DNA of 64,000 bases from Thauera humireducens (GTDB lineage Bacteria; Pseudomonadota; Gammaproteobacteria; Burkholderiales; Rhodocyclaceae): contig NZ_CP014646.1 of assembly GCF_001051995.2 (NCBI RefSeq), positions 3,534,001-3,598,000 on the forward strand. The letters run 5' to 3'. The position numbers and the translations under genes were made by a program. Positions 28,664 through 38,782 of the stretch are shown piece by piece (positions within the stretch are counted from its first letter, which is position 1; each line of letters opens with the position of its first letter). The notes beneath the pieces were generated by a model. The model searched no databases. It saw only the letters and a program-made list of their open reading frames with translations, and was not told where the DNA came from.

Positions 28664-29530
28664 TCAGACGAGATCGAAGAACACCAGGTCGCGTTCGATC
28701 TCGTCGGCGGAGAAGCCGCATCCCAGACGGCCCGGGCCGCTCAGCACCATGCGCTCCTGCCGGACCAGGCGCTCGCCGCCGCCTTCGATCGAGACAAAGG
28801 TGCCATTGGTGCTCTCGTCGATGAGCGTGAAGCCTTCGCGACGGCGTTCGATGCGGGCATGCTGGCGCGACGCGCGCGGGTCCATGATCACGACGTCGTT
28901 GCCGAGTTCGCGCCCAAGCAGCAGCACAGGGCGCTGCTCCTCGACGAAGAGGATGTCCTGCTGATGGCGCAGGCGCAGACGTTGAGACAGGCGCGAGGTG
29001 GGCGGAATGGACGTCACCACGCCGGCGCGCTGACCAATCGCGAACACCGGCCACGCCAGTGCTTCGACGCCCGGGCCCTTGAGCGGCTGGGTGCCGGCGA
29101 CATGGCGCGCAGCCGGCGTCAGCAGCATCACGACGGTGCCGGTTGCCAGCGCCTGTTCGGATTCGGCCACGCCGGCCAGGCGGCGCGCGATGTCGATGCC
29201 TTCGCCCGCCGCCGCTGCCGTATCGACGATGCCGTAATGCAGGCCGACGCGCACCGGTTGCCGCATGCCGCTGAGCGCAGGCAGGCTGCGGATGCGGTCG
29301 AGCATCTCGCTGGCCGCGAGCGCGCCGGCATCGCAGCGCTCGAAGCACGCCAGGAGGCTACCGTCCTGCATGGCCAGGACTTCGCCGCTGTGCGCCGCAA
29401 CCGCGCGCTCGATGCGGTTCAGGCAGCGTTCGGTCGCGTGCTTGGCCTCGGTGGCCCCCAGGCGTGTGACGAAACCGTCGTCACCCACAGCGGAGGCGAA
29501 GAGGACGCAGATGTTCTTACGGTCGGCCAT
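28664..29530 (-). CDS. FHA-domain protein with degenerate class III cyclase domain
   Basis: This 288-residue protein has an N-terminal adenylate/guanylate cyclase homology domain (about residues 5-165) and a C-terminal FHA domain (about 190-285). The FHA core is good (GRELGNDVVIMDPRASRQHARI, then DESTNGTFV), so it should bind a phosphothreonine peptide. In the cyclase half, the first metal-binding Asp of the usual VLFADVVGST segment is missing (VLFASAVGDDGF), so cyclase activity is unlikely. The fold may bind a nucleotide or mediate dimerisation. The gene is convergent with psiF and 87 bp downstream of ttcA. No kinase or phosphatase gene is adjacent. Confidence 0.8.
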   Translation of the reverse strand: MADRKNICVLFASAVGDDGFVTRLGATEAKHATERCLNRIERAVAAHSGEVLAMQDGSLLACFERCDAGALAASEMLDRIRSLPALSGMRQPVRVGLHYGIVDTAAAAGEGIDIARRLAGVAESEQALATGTVVMLLTPAARHVAGTQPLKGPGVEALAWPVFAIGQRAGVVTSIPPTSRLSQRLRLRHQQDILFVEEQRPVLLLGRELGNDVVIMDPRASRQHARIERRREGFTLIDESTNGTFVSIEGGGERLVRQERMVLSGPGRLGCGFSADEIERDLVFFDLV

Positions 29531-29617
29531 TGGGCATGTACGGGTCGAGAGCGGGTAGGACTAGCGTCGCATGATGTTCAAATGCAGGGTGCCGCGCAAG
29601 CCCTTCCGTGCCGCATC

Positions 29618-30562
29618 CTACTGGCGGTCGATGCTGAGCGACGACAGGAACTGGACGGCCTGGGCTGCGGGCTTGGGGAGCTCGACCGGGTCGAATGCCG
29701 TATCGCCTTCTTCCACCTGGGTCTGCTGTGTCAGTCCGACGAAGTCGAACAGGCGGGCGTCGGCCAGGTGGGACGGTACGACGTTCTTCAACGACGTTGC
29801 CAGGGACTCGATGCGCCCGGGGAATTCGCGCGACCAGCTCTGCAGCATCGCCTTGATCTGCTTGCGCTGTGCGTTCTCCTGCGAGCCGCACAGGTTGCAC
29901 GGGATGATGGGGAAGTCCATGGCGCGGGCGAAGCGAGCGATGTCGGCTTCGGTGCAGTAGGCCAGCGGACGGATGACGACGTGGTTGCCGTCGTCGCTGA
30001 CCAGCTTGGGCGGCATGGCCTTGATCTTGCCGCCGAAGAACATGTTCAGGAACAGGGTCTCGAGGATGTCGTCGCGATGGTGGCCGAGCGCGATGCGGGT
30101 GGCGCCGATCTCCTTCGCGGTGCGGTAGATGATGCCGCGACGCAGGCGCGAGCACAGCGAGCAGGTGGTCTTGCCCTCGGGAATCTTGTCCTTGACGATC
30201 GAGTAGGTGTCCTCGGTGACGATGCGGTACTCGACGCCGATCGACTCGAAGTAGGCCGGCAGGATGTGGTCGGGGAAGCCGGGCTGCTTCTGGTCGAGGT
30301 TCATCGCCACGATGCGGAAGTTCACCGGTGCGCGCTCGCGCAACGCGAGCAGGCAGGACAGCAGGGTGTAGGAGTCCTTGCCGCCGGAGATGCACACCAT
30401 CACGGTGTCGCCGTCGCCGATCATGTTGTAGTCGCCGATGGCCTCGCCGACGCTGCGCTCGAGCTTCTTCTTCAGGCGCAGGAAGGTGTTGGAGTGACGG
30501 ACTTCGGCCTCGGCATCCGCGGCGGAGGCGAGGGGGTCAAGCGGGGCGGTGGCTGCACTCAC
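29618..30562 (-). CDS. ttcA: tRNA 2-thiocytidine(32) synthetase
   Basis: This 314-residue PP-loop ATPase thiolates cytidine 32 in tRNA. The PP-loop [10 protein letters not shown] is near residue 60. Fe-S cluster cysteines are in [10 protein letters not shown] and CNLCGS, and [19 protein letters not shown] is diagnostic. The start is GTG 30562; no nearby ATG would include the conserved N-terminal [15 protein letters not shown]. No strong ribosome binding site precedes it. It lies 61 bp downstream of the pteridine reductase gene on the same strand. Confidence 0.93.
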   Translation of the reverse strand: MSAATAPLDPLASAADAEAEVRHSNTFLRLKKKLERSVGEAIGDYNMIGDGDTVMVCISGGKDSYTLLSCLLALRERAPVNFRIVAMNLDQKQPGFPDHILPAYFESIGVEYRIVTEDTYSIVKDKIPEGKTTCSLCSRLRRGIIYRTAKEIGATRIALGHHRDDILETLFLNMFFGGKIKAMPPKLVSDDGNHVVIRPLAYCTEADIARFARAMDFPIIPCNLCGSQENAQRKQIKAMLQSWSREFPGRIESLATSLKNVVPSHLADARLFDFVGLTQQTQVEEGDTAFDPVELPKPAAQAVQFLSSLSIDRQ

Positions 30563-30623
30563 GGGATCGGCTCGGTCGGCGAAAAAAGCGCCGAATTATA
30601 CACTTAGCGCCGTCCCGCCGGGC

Positions 30624-31379
30624 TCAGAGATGGGCGCTGCGGCCGCCGTCCACGGCGATGATCTGGCCAGTGATGTAGGGCGCATCGAACATCAGGAAGC
30701 GCACGGTGCGTGCGATGTCGGCCGCCGAGCCGACGCGCTTGAGCAGGGTGTGATCGATGATCTGCTGGCGCTCCTCGGCCGAGAACTGCTCGTCCTCCGG
30801 CCAGTCGATGGGGCCGGGCGACACGCCATTGACGCGCGCCTCGGGCGCGAGCTCGATCGCCAGGGCGCGGGTGAGTCCGGCCAGGCCGGCCTTGGCCGCG
30901 CTGTACAGCGGATAGCGCTGCAGCGGGCGCTCGGCGTGGATGTCGACGATGTTCACGATCGCGCCGCGCTGCCGTCGGATCGCGGGGGCGAGCGCCTGCG
31001 ACAGGAAGAGCGGGCCCATCAGGTTCGAGCCCATCAGGTCGTCCCACGCGGCGCGATCGATGCGGCCGAGCGGCGTGGGGAAGAAGCTCGAGGCGTTGTT
31101 GACCAGGCCGTCGATGCGGCCGAAATGCCGCAGCGCGGCTGCGGCCACTTCCTCGGCGACGCCGGCATGGCCGAGGTCGCCACCGACGGTGAAGGCCGAG
31201 TCGACGCGGAGCGCATTGAGCGCTGCCGCCAGTGATTCGGCTTCGCCCGCGCTGTTGCGGTAGTGCAGCGCGAGCTGTGCGCCGCTGGCGTGGAGCTGGC
31301 GCGCAATCTCGGCGCCGACGCGCCGTGCGGCGCCGGTTACGAGAATGACGGGGGCGTCGTTCGGGTCGGGAGTCATCAT
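30624..31379 (-). CDS. Pteridine reductase, short-chain dehydrogenase family
   Basis: This 251-residue SDR enzyme has TGAARRVG for NADP binding, NNASSFFPTPLG, a catalytic Tyr and Lys in YPLYSAAKAGLAG and the C-terminal ITGQIIAVDGGRS. The TGAARR/NNASSF pattern fits the FolM/PTR1-type pteridine reductases that reduce dihydro-pterins or folate. The start is uncertain: ATG 31379 or 31376 gives the usual short lead before the nucleotide fold, while 31397 and 31424 are also open. None has a good ribosome binding site. It diverges from the midA-like gene. Confidence 0.83.
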   Translation of the reverse strand: MMTPDPNDAPVILVTGAARRVGAEIARQLHASGAQLALHYRNSAGEAESLAAALNALRVDSAFTVGGDLGHAGVAEEVAAAALRHFGRIDGLVNNASSFFPTPLGRIDRAAWDDLMGSNLMGPLFLSQALAPAIRRQRGAIVNIVDIHAERPLQRYPLYSAAKAGLAGLTRALAIELAPEARVNGVSPGPIDWPEDEQFSAEERQQIIDHTLLKRVGSAADIARTVRFLMFDAPYITGQIIAVDGGRSAHL

Positions 31380-31480
31380 CGTCGCTGCAGGTGTCATTGA
31401 TCGTCGTGGTTGCGGCGCGAGCATCGCGGATTCGGCTTGCCGTTACAATCGCGGGCTTCTTCCTGCCGCGAGCCTGCGCC

Positions 31481-32656
31481 ATGACTTCGCTACCCCAGCC
31501 CTCCACCGATGCGCTCGCCCAGAGCGCGCGTCTGCGTGCGCTCGTCGAGGCCGACATCGATGCCGCTGGCGGCTGGATCTCGTTCGCCCGCTACATGGAG
31601 CGCGTGCTCTATGCGCCGGGCCTCGGGTATTACAGCGGTGGCGCGCGAAAGTTCGGCCCCGGCGGTGATTTCATCACCGCACCCGAGCTTACGCCACTGT
31701 TCGGCCAGGCGCTCGCCGTCCAGGTCGAGCAGGTGATGCGGGCGAGCGCACCGCAGTTGATCGAGGTCGGCGCCGGCACCGGCCTGCTCGCGACCGACCT
31801 GCTGCTCGAACTCGAGCGCCGTGGCTGCCTCCCCGACGCGTACGGCATTCTCGAGCTGTCGGGCGAATTGCGTGCGCGCCAGCTGGAGACGCTGGCGCAG
31901 AAGGCGCCCCACCTCGCCGCCCGCGTGCGCTGGCTCGATGCACTGCCTGCGCAGTTCAGCGGTGCGGTGGTGGCCAACGAGGTGCTGGACGTGATGCCGG
32001 TGCACCTGCTCGTATCGCGTGCGGACGGCTTGCTCGAGCGCGGCGTCAGTCTGGCGGAGGACGGCGCCGGCGGGCGCCGCCTGTGCTGGGCCGACGTGCC
32101 GGCCGAGGGCGTCGTCCGTGACGCCGCGCGCGCGCTGGACCTGCCCGCGCCGGCGGGCGGCGAGTACGTCACCGAGCTCAACCTTGCCGGTCGCGCCTGG
32201 GTGTCGGCCTGGGCGGAGCGGCTGGAACGGGGCGCGATGCTGCTGATCGACTACGGTTATCCGCGCGCCGAGTATTACCTGCCGTCGCGTTCGAACGGCA
32301 CGCTGCTGTGCTACTACCGCCACCATGCCCACGGCGACCCCTTCCTGTGGCCGGGCCTCAACGACATCACCGCCTTCGTCGACTTCACCGCCGTGGCCGA
32401 GGCCGCCTTCGATGCCGGGCTGGACGTGCATGGCTACACCACCCAGGCGCAGTTCCTGTTTAACTGCGGCGTGCTCGAATGCCTGGCGCGTCGCGGCCCG
32501 CAGGAAAGCGCCGACTACATTCGCGCCGCGCGTGCGGTACAGCGCCTGACGGCGCCACAGGAGATGGGCGAGCTGTTCAAGGTGCTGGCGGTCGGGCGCG
32601 GCATCGATGCAGCGCTGCTCGGCTTCGTGCGCGGCGACCGCCTGCACGGGCTCTGA
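31481..32656 (+). CDS. SAM-dependent methyltransferase, MidA/NDUFAF7 type
   Basis: This 391-residue protein belongs to the COG1565 family. FARYMERVLYAPGLGYY and GPGGDFITAPELTPLFG near residue 60 are diagnostic, and the SAM-binding motif is IEVGAGTGLLATDLL. In mitochondria the homologue NDUFAF7 methylates an arginine of a complex I subunit; bacterial members are not well defined. A complex I-related NDUFA9-type gene also occurs in the window, 3 kb away, though on the opposite strand. ATG 31481 begins the conserved region. The frame is open to 31391 upstream. Confidence 0.87.
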   Translation: MTSLPQPSTDALAQSARLRALVEADIDAAGGWISFARYMERVLYAPGLGYYSGGARKFGPGGDFITAPELTPLFGQALAVQVEQVMRASAPQLIEVGAGTGLLATDLLLELERRGCLPDAYGILELSGELRARQLETLAQKAPHLAARVRWLDALPAQFSGAVVANEVLDVMPVHLLVSRADGLLERGVSLAEDGAGGRRLCWADVPAEGVVRDAARALDLPAPAGGEYVTELNLAGRAWVSAWAERLERGAMLLIDYGYPRAEYYLPSRSNGTLLCYYRHHAHGDPFLWPGLNDITAFVDFTAVAEAAFDAGLDVHGYTTQAQFLFNCGVLECLARRGPQESADYIRAARAVQRLTAPQEMGELFKVLAVGRGIDAALLGFVRGDRLHGL

Positions 32657-32674
32657 GCCCGTCCGGCGGCGGGC

Positions 32675-33478
32675 TTACAGGTTGCGCTCTTCCAGCCAGT
32701 CGGCGATGCGCGCAGCCACCGTTTCCCAGCCGCGCTCCAGCATCAGGCCATGGCCCATGTCGGGAAAGATCTCCGCGCGGCGGGCGTAGGTGGTCGCGGT
32801 CATATGCACCTGGTCGGGCGGAATCAGCGCATCGTGGCTGGCGCCGAGGATCAGCATCGGCACCTGGTGCATGCGGCCCGGATGGGGCAGGTTGAACAGG
32901 GTCATGTCCCAGATCGCGCGATGCGACTCCGGCTGGCTGAGGCGGTAGTAGCGCTGCAGGTCGGCGGCATCCACCGGCTGGTGGAACAGCGCCTCGCGCA
33001 GGCTGCTGATATCGACATCGTCGCCCGCCATGATGCGGTTGAGGTCGGCGAGCAGCGTCGGGCGTTTCAGCATCAGGCCGAAGGCCGAGCCCATCAGCCC
33101 TTGTGGCGGCACGGACGACATCAGCACGGCGGCGGGCGCGTCATGCTGTTCGAGGTATTTCTGCACCACCATGCCGCCCATCGAATGGCCGATGAGGACC
33201 GGGGGTGCGGGCAGTCGGGCCGCGACCTCGGCGACGTCGCGCACGTAATCGTCGATGGAATACGAGTCGAGGTGCTCACGGCGCCTGCTGTGGCCATGGC
33301 CCGACAGCGACAACGCATAGGCCGCCCAGCCACGTTCGGCGAACCAGGGCAGGAAGTGTTCCTCCCAGCACCAGGCCGAGACGTAGGCGCCATGGACGAA
33401 CAGCAGAGGCGCAGGCTTGGGTTGGCCGGACGGGGTGCGGCACAGCACCTCGAGGTCGCCGAATCGTCCCGCGTTCAT
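32675..33478 (-). CDS. Alpha/beta hydrolase
   Basis: This 267-residue hydrolase has the full fold signature: oxyanion-hole segment FVHGAYVSAWCW, the nucleophile Ser in GHSMGG (about residue 98), a late Asp in LGASHDALIP and the catalytic His in MGHGLMLE. The substrate cannot be told; relatives include lipases, esterases and lactonases. GGAGGT lies just before the ATG, a strong ribosome binding site. It is convergent with the midA-like gene, with 18 bp between stops. No membrane segment or signal peptide is seen. Confidence 0.85.
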   Translation of the reverse strand: MNAGRFGDLEVLCRTPSGQPKPAPLLFVHGAYVSAWCWEEHFLPWFAERGWAAYALSLSGHGHSRRREHLDSYSIDDYVRDVAEVAARLPAPPVLIGHSMGGMVVQKYLEQHDAPAAVLMSSVPPQGLMGSAFGLMLKRPTLLADLNRIMAGDDVDISSLREALFHQPVDAADLQRYYRLSQPESHRAIWDMTLFNLPHPGRMHQVPMLILGASHDALIPPDQVHMTATTYARRAEIFPDMGHGLMLERGWETVAARIADWLEERNL

Positions 33479-33660
33479 CGCACACCTCCGTGGCGGACGC
33501 CGGGCGTTGGGGCGGGTACGGGGAAGGCGGTGGCGTAGTCGGCGTGAGGGCGTTTCGTCATGAGGTGTCCGTCGATCGGGTTTTCGGGGGGTAGAGAAGC
33601 CCCTTGCTTGCCGCGCCCCGTGGGCACGGGTCTAATCCGGTTTTTGCTGCGGGGGCACAG

Positions 33661-33858
33661 ATGCTCAAGTGGGTGCTGGTCGTGGTTCTGCTGGTGCTGG
33701 TCACCGGACTGTTGCGGCCAGGCACAGCTCGCCGGCTGCGCCTGGGCCGCCTGCCCGGGGATCTCGCCTTCCGCTTTCGGGGCCAGTCCTATCATTTCCC
33801 GTTTGCCACCACGGTACTGATTTCCGTGCTGGCATGGCTGATTCTGCGATCGCTCTAG
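33661..33858 (+). CDS. DUF2905 small membrane protein
   Basis: This 65-residue protein has a membrane helix at each end (KWVLVVVLLVLVTGLL, then PFATTVLISVLAWLILRSL). Between them is the DUF2905 core LGRLPGDLAFRFRGQSYHFPF. The family is widespread and of unknown function. The start is at ATG 33661; GGGGG lies shortly before it. It is a single gene, convergent with cca. Confidence 0.8.
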   Translation: MLKWVLVVVLLVLVTGLLRPGTARRLRLGRLPGDLAFRFRGQSYHFPFATTVLISVLAWLILRSL

Positions 33859-33879
33859 GCATGAGGGAAGGGCATTCGG

Positions 33880-35136
33880 TCACGTTCGGGGAGGTGTGCC
33901 GGCGTCCGGCGCAGGCGCGCCATCGCGCAGTCTGAGCGCGCGTACGGCTGCCACGCGGGCTTCGTGCACGGCTTGCGGGATGCGGGCCTTGTCGCTGCAG
34001 CTGCGCGCGATGGCGCCGGCATCGATGCCGCGCACCGCAGCCAGTGCCGACAGCCACAGCGCTCGCGGCGCCCACTCCGGGCGCGGGCCGCCGCCACGGC
34101 CGTGGTGGTCGCAGGCCGTGGCCTCGAGCGCGAGGATGAAGCGCTCTGGGCGCCGCAGGGCGTCGCAGCGCTCCAGGACCTTCACCATCGTCTCCGGACG
34201 CAGCACCGGCGCCTCGCCGAAGACGCCGTGTTCGCGGGCAACCATCTCGGCCAGGTCGCGGCATTCGGACGGCGCCTTCAACCGGGTGGAGACCTCCCTT
34301 GCGCGCCGGGCACTGGCGTCCTCGTGGCGGTAGTGGTGCGGCAGGATCCCGGCCGGGGTGTCGGCCTTGCCCAGGTCGTGCATCAGGCAGGCCCAGCGCA
34401 CCGCCAGCGGCTGGTGCGTGGCTGCGGCGTAGTCGATGACCATCAGCACATGTTCGCCGGTGTCGATTTCCGGATGATGACTGGCCATCTGCGGCACGCC
34501 GAAGAGGTGCTCGAGTTCGGGCAGGATGTGGGCGAGCGCACCGCATTCGCGCAGCACGCGGATCATGCGCGAGGGCGTGTCCTCCATCAGGCCGCGCGCG
34601 AACTCCTGCCACACGCGCTCGGCCACGAGGTGGTCGACCTCGCCCGCCTCGACCATGCGCCGCATCAGCGCGAGCGTTTCAGGGGCGATGCTGAAGTCGG
34701 CGAAGCGGGCAGCGAAGCGCGCCACGCGCAGGATGCGCAACGGATCTTCGGCGAAGGCGGGCGACACGTGGCGGAAGATGCGTGCCTCGAGATCCTGCAC
34801 GCCGCCATGCGGGTCGATCAGGCGACCGTCCTCGTCGCGTGCGATGGCGTTGATCGTCAGGTCGCGGCGCAGCAGGTCTTCCTCGAGCGTGACCTCCGGT
34901 GCCGCGTAGCAGACGAAGCCAGTGTAGCCGTTGCCGGACTTGCGTTCGGTGCGGGCGAGCGCGTACTCCTCCTGCGTCTGTGGATGCAGGAAGACCGGGA
35001 AGTCCTTGCCCACCGGGCGGAAGCCCTGCGCCAGCATGTCTTCGGGGGAACTGCCGACCACGACCCAGTCGCGGTCCTTGACCGGCAGTCCGAGCAGGGC
35101 GTCGCGCACGGCGCCGCCCACCACATAGCATTGCAT
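33880..35136 (-). CDS. cca: CCA-adding tRNA nucleotidyltransferase, with HD domain
   Basis: This 418-residue enzyme adds or repairs the 3' CCA of tRNA. The class II nucleotidyltransferase signature GGAVRD is at residues 7-12, and [10 protein letters not shown] and the [16 protein letters not shown] segment follow. A C-terminal HD phosphohydrolase domain (MHDLGK) identifies the proteobacterial form with 2',3'-phosphodiesterase and phosphatase activities. The start overlaps the stop of the glutathione S-transferase gene as TGATG, so translation is probably coupled. Confidence 0.95.
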   Translation of the reverse strand: MQCYVVGGAVRDALLGLPVKDRDWVVVGSSPEDMLAQGFRPVGKDFPVFLHPQTQEEYALARTERKSGNGYTGFVCYAAPEVTLEEDLLRRDLTINAIARDEDGRLIDPHGGVQDLEARIFRHVSPAFAEDPLRILRVARFAARFADFSIAPETLALMRRMVEAGEVDHLVAERVWQEFARGLMEDTPSRMIRVLRECGALAHILPELEHLFGVPQMASHHPEIDTGEHVLMVIDYAAATHQPLAVRWACLMHDLGKADTPAGILPHHYRHEDASARRAREVSTRLKAPSECRDLAEMVAREHGVFGEAPVLRPETMVKVLERCDALRRPERFILALEATACDHHGRGGGPRPEWAPRALWLSALAAVRGIDAGAIARSCSDKARIPQAVHEARVAAVRALRLRDGAPAPDAGTPPRT

Positions 35137-35780
35137 CAGCCGTACAGGTCCTCGGCAGGGATCGATTCGGTCTCCGTGCGTGCGGCGGCCGCCCAGTCCT
35201 GCATGTGCGGATTGGCAAGCATGGTCGCGAGGTACTCGCCGGCCGCGCCTTCCGGCTGCACGCCGTAGGTCTGGAAGCGGAAGCACACTGGCGCGAACGC
35301 CGCGTCGGCCAGCGAGAAGTGGCCGAAGAGGTAGGGGCCGCCCTGGCCGAAGCGCGCGCGGCAGTCGTTCCAGATCGCGACGATGCGCGCGATGTCGGCG
35401 TCGACTTCCGGCGTGTGGCCGAAGCCGCGGTAGTCCTTGCGGATGTTCATCGGCATCTTGCTGCGCAACTGCTGGAACCCGGAGTGCATCTCGGCGGTGA
35501 CGGCCCGTGCCGTGGCGCGCGCCACCGGATCGGTCGGCAGCAGTGCCGGCTGCTTCTCGGCGAGGTATTCGCCGATCGCCAGCGAATCCCACACCACGAC
35601 GCCGTGGTCGTTGAGGCAGGGCACCTTGCCCGAGGGCGAATGCGACAGGATGCGCTCGCGGCTGCCCGGTATGAACAGCGGGATGTCGATCTCGTCGAAG
35701 GCGATGCCGCTCTCGCGCGCTGCGAGCCAGGCACGCAGCGACCAGGAAGAGTAGTTCTTGTTGCCGATGATGAGTTTCAT
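35136..35780 (-). CDS. Glutathione S-transferase family protein
   Basis: This 214-residue protein has an N-terminal thioredoxin-like domain ([19 protein letters not shown], with SS as the likely glutathione-activating region), followed by GKVPCLND and [11 protein letters not shown] for glutathione binding. The C-terminal half is helical with [17 protein letters not shown]. It fits bacterial GSTs of the maleylacetoacetate isomerase/zeta-like neighbourhood, but the substrate is unknown. GGAG precedes the ATG. It is 24 bp downstream of the NDUFA9-type gene and overlaps cca. Confidence 0.87.
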   Translation of the reverse strand: MKLIIGNKNYSSWSLRAWLAARESGIAFDEIDIPLFIPGSRERILSHSPSGKVPCLNDHGVVVWDSLAIGEYLAEKQPALLPTDPVARATARAVTAEMHSGFQQLRSKMPMNIRKDYRGFGHTPEVDADIARIVAIWNDCRARFGQGGPYLFGHFSLADAAFAPVCFRFQTYGVQPEGAAGEYLATMLANPHMQDWAAAARTETESIPAEDLYG

Positions 35781-35804
35781 GGCTTGCTCCGTGGTGGTGA
35801 GGCC

Positions 35805-36761
35805 TTACCGGCGCGCGCGGCGACGGAAGGGGTAGTAGTTGGCGCGCATGGCATCCCTGCCAAGCCAGCCCGGCACGACCGCCTCGATCGCCGTGGGCGT
35901 CACGCCGAACGGCAGCGGCTCCCCCGTGGCGACGTTGTCGACGCGCATCGAGCGCACGTTGTCGCGGCTCATCAGCGGCTGCGGTGCCAGTTCCATCAGG
36001 CGCGCCTGCAGCATGGCCAGCCCTTCGGGCAGGGCGATGACCGGGCGCGGCTTGCCGACCAGGGCGGAAACGTACTCGACCAGCTGCCGCAAGGTGTAGA
36101 CGGTCGGGCCGGCAAGTTCGTAGGTCTGGCCCGCGGCCTCCGGTGCCGTGAGGCTGCGCCACACGATCTCGGCGATGTCCTCGACGTGAACGGGCTGGAA
36201 GCGCGTGTTCGCCCCGGCGAGCGGCAGCACCGGAAAGAGGCCGGCCAACTCCGCGAACATGTTCAGGAAGCGGTCGTCGCGACCGAAGATGACCGAGGGG
36301 CGCAGGATGACCCAGTCGAGGTCGGCGCCCGTGCTGCGGATCGCGGCTTCACCGGCCGCCTTGGAGCGCTGGTACTCGGACGGCCCTTCGCTGCTCGCCC
36401 CGAGCGCACTGATGTGCACCAGTCGCTTTACGCCTGCGCCGCGACAGGCGGTGACAATCTTCTTCGGCAGCTCGACGTGGGCGCGGGCAAAGTCAGGTCC
36501 GTAGGGCTCGCCGCTGCGCGAATGCAGCACGCCGACGAGGCTTACCACCGCGTCCGCGCCGGCGAACAGGCGGGCGAGGGTGGCCGGATCATGCACGTCG
36601 GCTTCGACGGCCTCGACGTTGGGCAGCAGGAGGATGTGGCCGGCCCTGCTGCGGCGGCGGGTAGGAACGAGCACGCTCACCCCGGCATTCGCCAGGCGGT
36701 TGGCGATGGCCCGGCCGACGAAGCCGGAGCCACCTACGAGAACGACGCGTTTGACTTGCAT
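35805..36761 (-). CDS. NAD(P)-binding epimerase-like protein, NDUFA9 type
   Basis: This 318-residue atypical short-chain dehydrogenase has the nucleotide motif [17 protein letters not shown] at the N-terminus. Also visible are [23 protein letters not shown] and [17 protein letters not shown], the pattern of complex I NDUFA9-subunit family proteins. Such proteins bind NADPH; the bacterial role is unclear, as nuo genes are not in view. ATG 36761 begins the conserved part; the frame is open to 36878. It lies 40 bp downstream of slt and 24 bp upstream of the GST gene, probably as one transcription unit. Confidence 0.82.
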   Translation of the reverse strand: MQVKRVVLVGGSGFVGRAIANRLANAGVSVLVPTRRRSRAGHILLLPNVEAVEADVHDPATLARLFAGADAVVSLVGVLHSRSGEPYGPDFARAHVELPKKIVTACRGAGVKRLVHISALGASSEGPSEYQRSKAAGEAAIRSTGADLDWVILRPSVIFGRDDRFLNMFAELAGLFPVLPLAGANTRFQPVHVEDIAEIVWRSLTAPEAAGQTYELAGPTVYTLRQLVEYVSALVGKPRPVIALPEGLAMLQARLMELAPQPLMSRDNVRSMRVDNVATGEPLPFGVTPTAIEAVVPGWLGRDAMRANYYPFRRRARR

Positions 36762-36801
36762 GGTGGAATCTCGCTGTTGCTGTTTACGTAAAGGTTCGTG
36801 T

Positions 36802-38760
36802 TCATTCGCGCGCCGGGCGGGGGCTGACGACGCCCAGCCGGTCCTTGAGCGACTGCGGTCTGCGGTCGAGCATGGCACCGTAGATCACGGCATTGGTCAT
36901 CACCTTGCGGACGTAGTCGCGCGTCTCGTCGAAGGGGATGGTCTCGGCATAGATGGCGCCTTCGAGCGGCTTTTCGTCGCGCCAGCGGCGTGCGCGCCCC
37001 GGCCCGGCGTTGTAGCCGGCGCTGGCCAGCACCGGGTGGTTGTCGAGTCCCTCGAGGATCAGGCGCATGTAGCTGGTGCCGAGCAGGACGTTCGTGTCCG
37101 GGTCGGCGAGCATGCTCTGGCTGTAGTTGCGCAGCCCGATCTGGCCGGCAACCCATTTGCCGGTGGCGGGCATGACCTGCATCAGCCCCTGGGCGCCGGC
37201 GCTGGAGCGAGCCGGCACGACGAAGCGGCTTTCCTGGCGCATGAGGCCGTATATCCAGGCCAGGTCGAGCCCCTGGCTGCGCACCTGCGGTTCGATGAGG
37301 TCGCGGTAGGGGGTCAGGAAACGCAGTTCGAAGTTCGCACGCGGGTTGGCGAGCTCGGCGGTATTGATCGCGCGGTCGTAGAGTTCGTTGCGCAGGGCGA
37401 TATGTGCGGCAGCGAGGCGGAAGGGCTCGTCGCGGTCCCGCAGCGCCCAGATCCATTCCCGTATCGCCTCGGTGCGCATGTCCAGTCGGTACAGGGCGAG
37501 CGCGCGCTGCAGGCCCGGATCGCTTTCCGCTTCGGCGAGCCGTGCTGCAGGCAGCAGGCCATTTGACGGTGGCGGCGAGAACGGCTGGCCAAGCTCCTCC
37601 CCGGCAAGGATGCCGTAGAAGTGCGGTTCGCCGGCAATGCGGGCGAACAGGGTCTCGGCCTCGGTCCGGTTGCCGGTGGCGGCATGCGCGCGCCCGAGCC
37701 AGTAGGTCCATTCGGGCGCTTCGCGCTCGCCGTCCGGGAGCGCCTCGATCGCGTCCCGCACGCCCTTCCAGTCGAGCGCGCGCAGGGCGGCACGCACCCG
37801 CCAGGCGCGCTGCAGCGGCGTCAGCTCGACGCCGGCCGTCGCGCGGTACAGGCCCAGGGCCTCGGGGAACTGGTCCAGCGCCGCGTGCATCGCGATGACG
37901 GCCATCATGTGGCCGCGTTCCTCGCTGCCGAGGCGGTCCTGCAGGCGCAACAGACGATCGTAGGCGCCGCGTGAGTCCTCGCGCGCGACACGCGTCAGTG
38001 CGGCGAGCACCAGTTCGCGGCCGCCGCGGGTGACGGAAAAATTGGCGGGCAGGCGGTCGAGCCAGGCGCCCGGCGACTTCAGGGCGTGCTCGACCTGCGC
38101 GGCGGCGGGCGCTGCTTCGGCCGGCAGCCAGCGCCAGGTGATGCGCGCGTCGTCCGGCTTGCGCGTGTCGACCTGGCGGCGGGCGCGTTGCCACACCGCG
38201 TCCTCGCTGACGCTGCCGGATTCGAACGCGGCGCGCAGCGGGGTGTCGCAGGCGGCAGGGGCGTCGTCCAGGGTGCGCCACTGCTGTGCGACTTCTTCCA
38301 GCGCACTGCGGTCGCCGGTCATCAGGCGTGCGGTCCAGGCGGTGCAGCGCATCTCGTAGTCGGGATTGCGCAGCGCCGGGTAGAGGGTGACGAAGCGTGC
38401 CCAGTCGCCGTCCTTGGCCAGCCGGCGCAGCCAGTCGGCGCGAAGTCGCTCGGCGAGCACAGTACCGGCTTCCGCGTGCAGGAATGCATCAAGCTCGGCG
38501 TCGGGCGCAGGTTCCGGGCGCGCGAGCACGTTCACCAGCCGCCAGTAGCGGACGTAGACATCGAGGACATGGGGTCCAGTGGTCGCGGCCAGCTGCTCCA
38601 GCATGCGCTGGTCGCCCTTGCGCAGCGCTTCGCGAGCGGCGACGATGCGGGTGTCGCCGGGTTCGGACACCGTCTGCCCCGGCGCTGCTGTCGATGCAAG
38701 CAGTCCGACCGCCAGCAGTGCGGCTGTAACGCCTTTCTTCATGCTCTTCTTGCTCTCCAT
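36802..38760 (-). CDS. slt: Soluble lytic murein transglycosylase
   Basis: This 652-residue periplasmic enzyme cleaves peptidoglycan between MurNAc and GlcNAc to give anhydro-muropeptides. A signal peptide (KKGVTAALLAVGLLAS, ending near PGQ) precedes a long alpha-helical superhelical region. The C-terminal catalytic domain has Glu in RQESRFVVPARSSAGAQGLM and the QVMPATGKWVA and SAGYNAGPGRARRW motifs. ATG 38760 has AGGT upstream; ATG 38742 is an alternative. It diverges from the formyltetrahydrofolate ligase gene, with 22 bp between start codons. Confidence 0.92.
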   Translation of the reverse strand: MESKKSMKKGVTAALLAVGLLASTAAPGQTVSEPGDTRIVAAREALRKGDQRMLEQLAATTGPHVLDVYVRYWRLVNVLARPEPAPDAELDAFLHAEAGTVLAERLRADWLRRLAKDGDWARFVTLYPALRNPDYEMRCTAWTARLMTGDRSALEEVAQQWRTLDDAPAACDTPLRAAFESGSVSEDAVWQRARRQVDTRKPDDARITWRWLPAEAAPAAAQVEHALKSPGAWLDRLPANFSVTRGGRELVLAALTRVAREDSRGAYDRLLRLQDRLGSEERGHMMAVIAMHAALDQFPEALGLYRATAGVELTPLQRAWRVRAALRALDWKGVRDAIEALPDGEREAPEWTYWLGRAHAATGNRTEAETLFARIAGEPHFYGILAGEELGQPFSPPPSNGLLPAARLAEAESDPGLQRALALYRLDMRTEAIREWIWALRDRDEPFRLAAAHIALRNELYDRAINTAELANPRANFELRFLTPYRDLIEPQVRSQGLDLAWIYGLMRQESRFVVPARSSAGAQGLMQVMPATGKWVAGQIGLRNYSQSMLADPDTNVLLGTSYMRLILEGLDNHPVLASAGYNAGPGRARRWRDEKPLEGAIYAETIPFDETRDYVRKVMTNAVIYGAMLDRRPQSLKDRLGVVSPRPARE

Positions 38761-38782
38761 TGCGACCTACCATACCACAGTG

